DNA of 64,000 nucleotides from Curtobacterium sp. MCLR17_036 (GTDB taxonomy: Bacteria; Actinomycetota; Actinomycetes; Actinomycetales; Microbacteriaceae), in contig NZ_CP126269.1 in assembly GCF_003234445.2 (NCBI RefSeq), positions 2,356,001 through 2,420,000 of the forward strand. Reading direction: 5' to 3'. The notes beneath the pieces are model-generated. The model was not told the origin of the DNA and searched no databases. It saw only the letters and a list, made by a program, of their open reading frames with translations. Below are positions 10,295 to 18,780 of the stretch, piece by piece (the stretch's first letter is position 1; every line of letters starts with the position of its first letter). The translations under genes and the position numbers were made by a program.

Positions 10295-11313
10295 CCGACC
10301 TGCCCCACGACGCCGCCGACCGCGGCGCACCGACCACGACCGCGAGCACGACCGACCCGACCGTCCCCGCACTGCGCGAGGCCTTCGGCCGGGTCCGCGC
10401 CGAGGTCGGCAAGGCCGTCGTCGGCCAGGAGGGCGCCGTCTCCGGCATGATCGTCGGCCTGCTCGCACAGGGACACGTGCTGCTCGAGGGCGTGCCCGGC
10501 GTCGCGAAGACCCTGCTCGTCCGGAGCCTCGCGAGCGCCATGTCGCTCGACACGAAGCGCATCCAGTTCACGCCGGACCTGATGCCCGGTGACGTCACCG
10601 GCTCGCTCGTGTACGACGCCTCCACCGGCACGTTCCCGTTCCGGGAGGGGCCGGTCTTCACCAACGTGCTGCTCGCCGACGAGGTGAACCGCACGCCCCC
10701 GAAGACCCAGTCCGCGCTGCTCGAGGCGATGGAGGAGCGGCAGGTGAGCGTCGACGGCGACGCCCGCGGGCTGCCGGACCCGTTCTTCGTCGCCGCCACG
10801 ATGAACCCGATCGAGTTCGAGGGCACCTACACGCTGCCGGAGGCGCAGCTCGACCGTTTCCTCGTGAAGCTGACGCTCGACATCCCGCCGCGGGACGTCG
10901 AGTGGCAGGTGCTCCGTCGACACGCCGACGGCTTCGTCCCCCGCGACGTCCGGTCGGCCGGGATCACCCCCGTGGTCGGTGTCGAGGAGGTCCTCGCCGC
11001 GCAGCGAGCCGTCCGCGCCGTCCGCGCCGGAGACGACGTGCTGGCCTACGTGGTCGACCTCGCCCGCGCCACCCGGCAGGCGCCGTCCGTCCGGGTCGGG
11101 GTCAGCCCCCGCGGTGCCACGGCGCTCCTGGCGGCGGCGAAGGCGTGGGCGTGGCTCACCGGGTACGACGCGATCACGCCCGACCACGTGCAGGCCATGG
11201 TGCTGCCGGTCTGGCGGCACCGGTTGCGGGTCGCCTCGGACGCCGAGCTCGAGGGCGTCGGCGCCGACGGGGTGCTGCAGCAGGTGCTCGAGCAGGTGCG
11301 GGTGCCGATCTAG
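10291..11313 (+). CDS. MoxR family AAA+ ATPase
   Basis: A 340-residue AAA+ protein that acts as a chaperone or remodeller, usually with the DUF58 protein encoded next to it. Walker A is GVPGVAKT near residue 70, Walker B is LLADEVNR near residue 130, sensor 1 is ATMNP, and the typical MoxR segment EGTYTLPEAQLDRF follows. The GTG start overlaps the DUF4350 stop (GTGA). The stop overlaps the DUF58 start by one base, indicating coupled translation and probably a stoichiometric complex. Confidence 0.95.
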   Translation: MTDLPHDAADRGAPTTTASTTDPTVPALREAFGRVRAEVGKAVVGQEGAVSGMIVGLLAQGHVLLEGVPGVAKTLLVRSLASAMSLDTKRIQFTPDLMPGDVTGSLVYDASTGTFPFREGPVFTNVLLADEVNRTPPKTQSALLEAMEERQVSVDGDARGLPDPFFVAATMNPIEFEGTYTLPEAQLDRFLVKLTLDIPPRDVEWQVLRRHADGFVPRDVRSAGITPVVGVEEVLAAQRAVRAVRAGDDVLAYVVDLARATRQAPSVRVGVSPRGATALLAAAKAWAWLTGYDAITPDHVQAMVLPVWRHRLRVASDAELEGVGADGVLQQVLEQVRVPI

Positions 11314-12704
11314 TGGCGGTCTCCGGCCGGTTCGTCGTCCTGCTCGCCGTCGCGATCGTCCCCACCGTGCTGCTCGCCAGCGCGTGGGCGGGTGCGGCGT
11401 GGGTCGCCGTCGTCGTGCTCGGCGCCGCGCTCGACGTCCTGCTCGCGGCCGACCTGCGCCGCGTCCGCGTGGACCGTCGGATGCCCCGGCTCGCCCGGCG
11501 CGACACCGCCACGGCCGCCACCCTCGTCGTCGCGAACGACGGCACCCGACCGTTGCGCGGCGTCGTCCGGGACATGTGGGAGCCCTCCGCCGGACAGCAG
11601 CCGCGGCGGATCCGGCTCACCGTGCCCGCCGGTGAACGCCGCACCGCACGGATGCGGTTCGAACCGTTCCGTCGCGGTCGCCGCCGCAGCGCCGGGGTCG
11701 CGGTCCGGGCGTTCGGACCGATCGGGCTCGCCGCCCGCCAGCGGGTGCTCGCGGCACCCGGCGAACTCGTCGTGACGCCGCCGTTCCGGTCGCGACGGCA
11801 CCTGCCCTCGCGGCTCGCACGGCTCCGGGAGCTCGACGGCGAGACCACGCTGCAGCTCCGGGGCCACGGCACCGAGTTCGACTCGCTGCGCGACTACGTC
11901 CGCGGCGACGACGTGCGCTCCATCGACTGGCGGGCGACCGCGCGTCGGCAGGACCTCGTCGTGCGCACCTGGCGCCCGGAACGCGACCGTCGGGTGGTCG
12001 TCGTCGTCGACGCGGGCCGGGCCGGAGCCGGGCGCGTCGCCGACGAACCGCGGCTCGACACCTTCATCGAGTCGGCGCTGCTGCTCGGCGCCCTCGCCGC
12101 GGCCGCCGGTGACCGCGTCGACCTCGCGGTGCTCGGTGACACCGTCCACGACCGCGTGCACGGCGCCACCCGGACCGACGTCGTGCAGCGGTTCGGCGAG
12201 GCGCTCGCCCTGGCCGAACCGGGACTCGCGGCGACCGACTGGTCCGCGGTGCCGGCGCTCGTCGACGCGGTCACGACCTCGCGGGCGCTCGTGGTGCTCG
12301 CGTCGAGCCTCGACTCCGTCGGGGCCTCCGGCGACCTGCTCGCCGTGCTGCCGCGCCTGACGCGGCGGCACGCCGTCGTCGTCACCGCCGTCGACGACCC
12401 GGCGGTGCGGGCCATGGCGAGCACGGCCGTGGAGCCGGGACACGACGGACGTGCGATGCGGGGCGGACGGGTGCCGGGCCTCCCGGGACGCCGCAGGACC
12501 GGTCGCCTGCCCGCCGGGGCCGCCACCGGGGCGGAGCGCGACGTCTACCGCCGGGCCGCCGCGGAACGCACCCTGCTCGACGCGGACGGCGTCGCCGACG
12601 TCGCCCGACGGGCCGGGGCCGAGGTCGTGCGCGGGACACCGGAGGCGCTGCCGCCGCTGGTGGCCGACGCGTACCTGCGGGCGAAGGCGAGCGGGCGGCT
12701 CTAG
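11313..12704 (+). CDS. DUF58 domain-containing protein
   Basis: A 463-residue protein with two N-terminal hydrophobic segments and the DUF58 signature EFDSLRDYVRGDDVRSIDW near residue 200. A von Willebrand A-like domain follows (VVVVVDAGRAGAG), the usual partner of MoxR ATPases. The GTG start shares one base with the moxR stop (TAGTG). The terminal CTAG is shared with the stop codon of the convergent spoIIM-like gene. A role in assembling or inserting envelope proteins with MoxR is inferred from the family. Confidence 0.93.
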   Translation: MAVSGRFVVLLAVAIVPTVLLASAWAGAAWVAVVVLGAALDVLLAADLRRVRVDRRMPRLARRDTATAATLVVANDGTRPLRGVVRDMWEPSAGQQPRRIRLTVPAGERRTARMRFEPFRRGRRRSAGVAVRAFGPIGLAARQRVLAAPGELVVTPPFRSRRHLPSRLARLRELDGETTLQLRGHGTEFDSLRDYVRGDDVRSIDWRATARRQDLVVRTWRPERDRRVVVVVDAGRAGAGRVADEPRLDTFIESALLLGALAAAAGDRVDLAVLGDTVHDRVHGATRTDVVQRFGEALALAEPGLAATDWSAVPALVDAVTTSRALVVLASSLDSVGASGDLLAVLPRLTRRHAVVVTAVDDPAVRAMASTAVEPGHDGRAMRGGRVPGLPGRRRTGRLPAGAATGAERDVYRRAAAERTLLDADGVADVARRAGAEVVRGTPEALPPLVADAYLRAKASGRL

Positions 12705-13699
12705 CCGGCCACGAGGGCGGAGGCGCCGCGCTCGAACTCCTCGAGGTCGCCGCGCTCCCCCGCCCGGAACGCGCGACCGCCGAGCACCCACTGGTACGCC
12801 AGCACGGCGGCCAGGGCGATCGTGCCGATGCCGATCTTCACCGGCCACGGCCAGTCCTGGCGGGTGACGACGCCCTCGACGATGCCGGAGAGCAGCAGCG
12901 TGAACACGAGGCCGATCGCGATGGTGATGAGGGCACGGCCGTCCTCGGCGAGGGCCTGCGCCCGCGTCCGGTGCGGGCCCGGAGCGACCCACGACCAGAA
13001 CACCATCAGCCCGGCACCGCCGGCGAGGAAGACCGAGTACAGCTCGAGCTGCCCGTGCGGGGCGATGTAGAGGAAGAAGTCGCCGAGCCGCCCCTGCGAG
13101 TGCATGATCGCCGCCGACACCCCGAGGCTGACCGCGTTCTGCATGATCGAGAACGGCACGAAGAGCCCCGTGATGCCGAACGCGACCATGGTGGCCGCGA
13201 TGTACGCGTTGTTCGTCCAGACCTGCGCGGTGAACGCCCCGAGGCCGTGGTCGGAGTAGTAGTCGACGAAGTCCTGGGTGGCGTACTGCCGGAGCGCCTC
13301 CGGCGTGCCGAACGTCGCCGTCGCCCCCGGGGTGGCCTGGATCCAGACGGCGACGAGCGCCGCGATCGCGACCGTCGCGACGGCGACCCAGATCGTCACC
13401 CACCGGATCCGGTACAGCGCCGCCGGCAGCTGCCGGGTGGAGAACCGGACCAGGGCGGTGAGCGGGTCGACGGGCGTGCCGGTGAAGCGCAGGCGGGCGC
13501 GGAACAGCGTCAGCGACAGGCGGTCCCCCGCCGTCGTCCGCGGTGCGGCGCCGCGGATGCGGGCGAGGTCCGTCGCGGCCTCCTGGTAGCCCGCGACGAG
13601 GCGGTCGACGTCGGCTCCGGAGACGCTCCGGGCCCGCGCCGACCGGTCGAGTTCCCGCCACCGGTCGCCGTGCACCTCGGCGTAGGCGTCCAGGTCCAC
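12701..13699 (-). CDS. Stage II sporulation protein M-like membrane protein
   Basis: A 332-residue SpoIIM-family protein. After a cytoplasmic N-terminal helical region of ~110 residues it has about six transmembrane segments (WVTIWVAVATVAIAALVAVW; NNAYIAATMVAFGITGLFVP; IGLVFTLLLSGIVEG). The family is named after a Bacillus engulfment protein; in non-sporulating actinobacteria it accompanies RDD and MoxR genes and its job is unknown. The GTG start is chosen for the GAGGGGG Shine-Dalgarno upstream; the open frame extends further but only into the RDD gene. Confidence 0.9.
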   Translation of the reverse strand: MDLDAYAEVHGDRWRELDRSARARSVSGADVDRLVAGYQEAATDLARIRGAAPRTTAGDRLSLTLFRARLRFTGTPVDPLTALVRFSTRQLPAALYRIRWVTIWVAVATVAIAALVAVWIQATPGATATFGTPEALRQYATQDFVDYYSDHGLGAFTAQVWTNNAYIAATMVAFGITGLFVPFSIMQNAVSLGVSAAIMHSQGRLGDFFLYIAPHGQLELYSVFLAGGAGLMVFWSWVAPGPHRTRAQALAEDGRALITIAIGLVFTLLLSGIVEGVVTRQDWPWPVKIGIGTIALAAVLAYQWVLGGRAFRAGERGDLEEFERGASALVAG

Positions 13700-13721
13700 G
13701 TGTTCCCCCTCACGTCGCGCG

Positions 13722-13739
13722 TGTCGCTTGCGACAGAAT
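13722..13739 (+). promoter_or_regulatory. Inverted repeat and -10 box of the RDD gene
   Basis: TGTCGC-TT-GCGACA (13722-13735) is a perfect 14-bp inverted repeat. It overlaps CAGAAT (13734-13739), which lies six bases before the ATG at 13746, so the RDD transcript is probably leaderless. The repeat also lies upstream of the divergent SpoIIM-like gene and could be an operator for both. This is inference from sequence only. Confidence 0.35.
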
Positions 13740-13745
13740 GATGCC

Positions 13746-14615
13746 ATGCCGAAGCCCCGCACGCCGCGCGACCTCGCCGATGCCCGCTTCTCGCGCGCGC
13801 TCGACGAGACCACCGACGAACTCGTCGTCGGTGAGGCCGTCGCGCTCGACGTCCAACCGGCGGGCATCGCGCTGCGGCTCGCGGCGGCGCTGCTCGACGG
13901 GCTGTGCCTGGTCCTGCTCTACGTGATGCTGCTGTTCGGGCTGTCGCGCGTCTGGCCGAGCGGCCTCGACGACGCCTGGATCCCCGCCCTGACGATCGCG
14001 GTGCTCGTCCTGGTGGTCGTGCTCGTGCCGGCCGCGGTCGAGACCGTCACCAGGGGCCGGAGCGTCGGCCGGTACGCCACCGGCACCCGGGTCGTCCGGC
14101 TCGACGGCGGCGCGATCGGGTTCCGGCACGCCTTCACCCGGTCGCTGGTCGGCCTGTTCGAGCTGTGGATGACGCTCGGGTCCGTCGCGGTGCTCGTCGC
14201 GCTGTTCGGCACCCGGCCACGGCGGCTCGGCGACCTGCTCGCCGGCACGGTGGTGCAGCACGAGCGGCTGCCGCGGCACCACGACCCCGAGGTCGTGCTG
14301 CCGCCGGAGCTGACGGCGTGGGCCGGGGTGGCCGACGTGTCGGCGCTCCCGCAGCGGCTGGAGAGCCGGCTCGGCGCGTTCTTCCGTGGCGCCGCCTCGA
14401 TGCGGCCGGAGCTCCGCGACGCCGCGGCGCGGGCGTTGGCGGCCGACGTCGCGCCGTTCGCGCACCCGGTGCCGCCCGTCGCGCCGGAGGCCTTCCTGGC
14501 CGGCGTGGCCGTGCTGCGCCGCCGACGGGACGTCCGGGCGCTGCGCGCCCGGGCCGAGCTGCTGACCGCGGCGGGGGCCGCGGCGACGGCGCGGCCCCCG
14601 GGGTTCCCGCGCTGA
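13746..14615 (+). CDS. RDD family membrane protein
   Basis: A 289-residue protein with an RDD domain (AGIALRLAAALLDGLCLVLLY through TRPRRLGDLLAGTVVQH) containing about three transmembrane helices, followed by a ~100-residue cytoplasmic tail. RDD proteins are small membrane proteins, some of which exchange sodium and protons; no specific role is known here. There is no Shine-Dalgarno before the ATG, consistent with leaderless translation from the box at 13734. It is divergent from the SpoIIM-like gene, with which it usually clusters. Confidence 0.88.
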   Translation: MPKPRTPRDLADARFSRALDETTDELVVGEAVALDVQPAGIALRLAAALLDGLCLVLLYVMLLFGLSRVWPSGLDDAWIPALTIAVLVLVVVLVPAAVETVTRGRSVGRYATGTRVVRLDGGAIGFRHAFTRSLVGLFELWMTLGSVAVLVALFGTRPRRLGDLLAGTVVQHERLPRHHDPEVVLPPELTAWAGVADVSALPQRLESRLGAFFRGAASMRPELRDAAARALAADVAPFAHPVPPVAPEAFLAGVAVLRRRRDVRALRARAELLTAAGAAATARPPGFPR

Positions 14616-15018
14616 GGGGGCGGCGCCGCTGCGGGCCGCGCCCCGCGCCGCCGCGCTGCGCTGTGCGCGCCGGTTGTGCGCCCCATCACGGGCATCGCGC
14701 CCCGACTCTTCGAGGCGCAACGACCGCCAGCGGGCGCGCTGCGGCACGAGCACATGGCGCCCGATGCACCGGAACGCCAGAGCCAGCGCCAGCGCCGCTC
14801 TGATCTCCTCGACGCCCGCGCCGCCCGGGCCCCGTGCGCCCCGTGCGCCCCGTCACGGTCGTTGCGCCCCGACTCTTCGAGGCGCAACGACCGTCAAGGG
14901 GCGCGGTCCGACACAGACGCTCGACAGCCGCGTGTCGGCAGGCGCGCAGCGCGGGCCCGGCCGACTACGCGCGCCCCGCGCCCGCGCGGCCCGCGCCCGC
15001 GCGGCCCGCGCCTCGCGC
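14616..15018. terminator. Intergenic region with long hairpin between convergent RDD gene and ahcY
   Basis: No gene is supported in these 403 bases. The main feature is a two-part hairpin: a 14-bp perfect stem (14855-14868 with 14881-14894, loop of 12) flanked by an outer 7-bp stem (GCGCCCC 14845-14851 with GGGGCGC 14898-14904). A partial copy sharing the loop and right arm lies at 14697-14726. Being between convergent genes, the hairpin may terminate both. GC-only short repeats fill 14975-15010. Confidence 0.6.
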
Positions 15019-16497
<1,479 letters not shown>

Positions 16498-16600
16498 GGC
16501 GTCAGTCTTCCACGCCAGGAGGCGCGGCTCCCCAGCCGACGTCGGTCACCTCCCACACGGCGACCGTCCACCGCTGTGGCACGGTCGCGGCCGCGGTCCG

Positions 16601-16816
16601 TCAGTCCGCCTCGCGCGGCAGCGGCTCCCGCCGGATCACCTGCCAGCCCTGCGGCACACGCAGGCGCGCCGCGTGCCGGGCGCAGAGGTCGTACCCGTGC
16701 GGCTCGACCCGGGTCGAGAGCGGCCCGACGACGACCATGGAGTCGCCGTAGTCGTAGGTCAGGGTCGACGACGCGCTCGCGCCGCACGCGACCTTGCTGC
16801 AGATCCTGACGTCCAT
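16601..16816 (-). CDS. DUF3499 family protein
   Basis: A 71-residue protein of a family conserved across actinobacteria next to whiB and the metallopeptidase-like gene. It carries CSKVAC near the N-terminus and DLCARHA later, consistent with a small zinc-binding fold. The function is unknown. The ATG is ten bases downstream of a TAGGCT -10 box in a very short divergent promoter region, so the leader is minimal. Confidence 0.88.
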   Translation of the reverse strand: MDVRICSKVACGASASSTLTYDYGDSMVVVGPLSTRVEPHGYDLCARHAARLRVPQGWQVIRREPLPREAD

Positions 16817-16826
16817 CTCGCCAGGG

Positions 16827-16869
16827 AGCCTAGCGGAGGGTCATGCCGGACCCGGTGCGCGCGTACGAT
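16827..16869. promoter_or_regulatory. Divergent -10 boxes for DUF3499 and metallopeptidase-like gene
   Basis: On the minus strand TAGGCT (16827-16832) faces DUF3499. On the plus strand TACGAT (16864-16869) lies six bases before the ATG at 16876. This places the expected transcription start on or very near the start codon, so the plus-strand gene is probably leaderless. No good -35 hexamer is evident for either. Confidence 0.45.
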
Positions 16870-16875
16870 GTGGGG

Positions 16876-17316
16876 ATGCGTCGGAAGCCCCGCCTCGTCA
16901 CCCCGATCGACCGCGCTCGCGGCCGTTCCCGGCACGGTCGTGGCGGTCGCTCCAGCGTCACCGGCCCCGAGCTCGCGCCGATCACCACCCGGGCCGAGAA
17001 CTTCGACCGGATCGTCGGGGACAGCGCGCACTACCTGCTCGGGCTGTGGCCGGACGAGCTCGCGGGCGTCGTCTTCCAGGTCGCCGACATGCCGACCGAC
17101 GCGACCCTGCCGGACGCGATGCCGCGGTGGCGGGTGGACCGTGAGGGCCGCCGGGTCACGGTGTTCCGCATCCCCGTCGAGCGGGTGACGCGCAGCCCCG
17201 AGAAGGACGACCTCGACCGACGGATCATCGTCGAGACCGCGGTCTTCCGCGCGGTCGGCGAGCTCATCGACAAGGACCCGTGGGACCTGGCCCCGGACCG
17301 CTACCGCCACTGGTGA
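16876..17316 (+). CDS. Metallopeptidase-family (zincin-like) protein lacking HExxH
   Basis: A 146-residue protein whose size, composition and neighbour (divergent DUF3499) match the short zincin-like family found at this place in actinobacteria. The core (LWPDELAGVVFQVADMPTD ... RVTVFRIPVERV) is present. Where a metalloprotease has HExxH, this protein reads VETAVFRAVGELI, so the zinc ligands are missing and it is probably not a protease. The ATG is selected because it matches the leaderless promoter. Confidence 0.75.
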   Translation: MRRKPRLVTPIDRARGRSRHGRGGRSSVTGPELAPITTRAENFDRIVGDSAHYLLGLWPDELAGVVFQVADMPTDATLPDAMPRWRVDREGRRVTVFRIPVERVTRSPEKDDLDRRIIVETAVFRAVGELIDKDPWDLAPDRYRHW

Positions 17317-17370
17317 CCCGGCGGTGGACCGCGGAGTCCGTGGTCCACGAACCGGGACCGGAGCGCCGGC

Positions 17371-18780
17371 TCAGGGGTAGACGCGGACCGGGCTCGACAC
17401 CTGCGTGGTCGGCCGCACCGGGAACCCGGCGATGCCGTCCGTGCCGCGGTAGGTGACCCCCGCGACGACCCCGTCGACACCGGTCAGCGTGAGCTGCTTC
17501 GCCGTCTGCACGGGCACCGTCGACGTCGCACCGGACGGCAGCGACACCGCCAGGCGTTCGTCGCCGGAGCGGATCGTGACGGTGCGGTCCTCGCGGGTGG
17601 GGTTCACGAGGTTGAGGCGCACGCCCTCCCCCGGGGCGATCGCCGTGATCGCCGAGTCGCCGAGCGGCTCGGCCGACGCGAACCAGCCGAGGTCGCTGCC
17701 GTCGCCGTTGCCGTCCGTCGGCGACGTCGTGCGGGCGCCGGCGACGACGGGTTCGGTGCTCGTCACCGTGAACGAGTACCGGCCGTCCGGGAAGTCGTCG
17801 AGCGTGACGTCGGTCACGACGCCGGGTTCCGCGGTGGCGTTCACCGTGGTGCCGCCGCCGTCCGCCGTCGAGATGCCGAGCGTCACGCGCGCCGCGCGGG
17901 TGCCGGGCACGAACAGGCGCACGATCGGTGCCGCGTCCGCGGTGTCGTCGCCGCGCTGGGCGGCCTCGGCACCGGCGAGCACGACGCCGGGGATCACCTG
18001 CGAGCGCGCGGGGGCGGCACCGCCGGAGACGACGTCGTAGCCACCGGGGGTGAGGGTGCGGACGACGGTCTCCTGCATGTGCGCGACGATCTGGCCGCCG
18101 GAGGACGAGACGTGCACGACCGTCGAGCCCTGGTCCGAGACGAAGCCGGACAGCGGGACGACCTTCTGCGTGTTCGGGGCGACGACGATCCCCGTCGTCC
18201 CCGGGGCGCTCACGGTGCCGTCGCCGTCGAAGATCGCCAGGTCGACGGTCGCGTTGACGTCGGTGGGGTTCGACAGCGTGATGATGCTGGTGCGTCCGGT
18301 CTCGGTGGAGCCGCCGACGAGCCAGGTCGACTGTGACGGGTCGTCGCACGACGCCGCTCCGGCGCCGACCAGGTCGCCGCTCGAGACGCTCTGGTAGCTG
18401 CTGCCGGCGACCTGCGGGGTGCGGTCCCCGGCGGGGGCGGTGAGCAGCTGCGGGTCGCTGCCGCCCGTCGTCGACGCGTCGAGCGCAGAGCGTTCGACGG
18501 TCGAGCCGGTCGTCGCCGTGGCGACGGTCGGCGTGCCGACGGCGCTCGCCCGGGTGGCGTCGTTCCCCGCGGCGTCGGAGAGCCGCAGGGCGCTGCCGGC
18601 GCAGACCCGCTCGGCGTCCGCTGCCACGGGTTGCACGGTCCGGCCCGCCGGGCGGCCCGGTTCGGACGAGGTGCCGTAGGCGTGCGCCGCGGTCACGGCG
18701 CCCGCCGCGACCACCACGGCGACGGCGGTCGCGGTGCCGCGGATCAGCCAGCGACGGACGGAGCCGGTGGTGGTGCTCAT
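17371..18780 (-). CDS. DUF5719 family exported protein
   Basis: A 469-residue protein with one N-terminal transmembrane helix (LIRGTATAVAVVVAAGAVTAAHA), followed by an extracytoplasmic region rich in Thr, Ser and Gly with predicted beta-sandwich character, as in DUF5719. It is encoded directly after the large GT2 glycosyltransferase with a four-base ATGA overlap, an arrangement shared by many actinobacteria. It may assist the glycosyltransferase outside the membrane; no catalytic motif is visible. Confidence 0.85.
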   Translation of the reverse strand: MSTTTGSVRRWLIRGTATAVAVVVAAGAVTAAHAYGTSSEPGRPAGRTVQPVAADAERVCAGSALRLSDAAGNDATRASAVGTPTVATATTGSTVERSALDASTTGGSDPQLLTAPAGDRTPQVAGSSYQSVSSGDLVGAGAASCDDPSQSTWLVGGSTETGRTSIITLSNPTDVNATVDLAIFDGDGTVSAPGTTGIVVAPNTQKVVPLSGFVSDQGSTVVHVSSSGGQIVAHMQETVVRTLTPGGYDVVSGGAAPARSQVIPGVVLAGAEAAQRGDDTADAAPIVRLFVPGTRAARVTLGISTADGGGTTVNATAEPGVVTDVTLDDFPDGRYSFTVTSTEPVVAGARTTSPTDGNGDGSDLGWFASAEPLGDSAITAIAPGEGVRLNLVNPTREDRTVTIRSGDERLAVSLPSGATSTVPVQTAKQLTLTGVDGVVAGVTYRGTDGIAGFPVRPTTQVSSPVRVYP

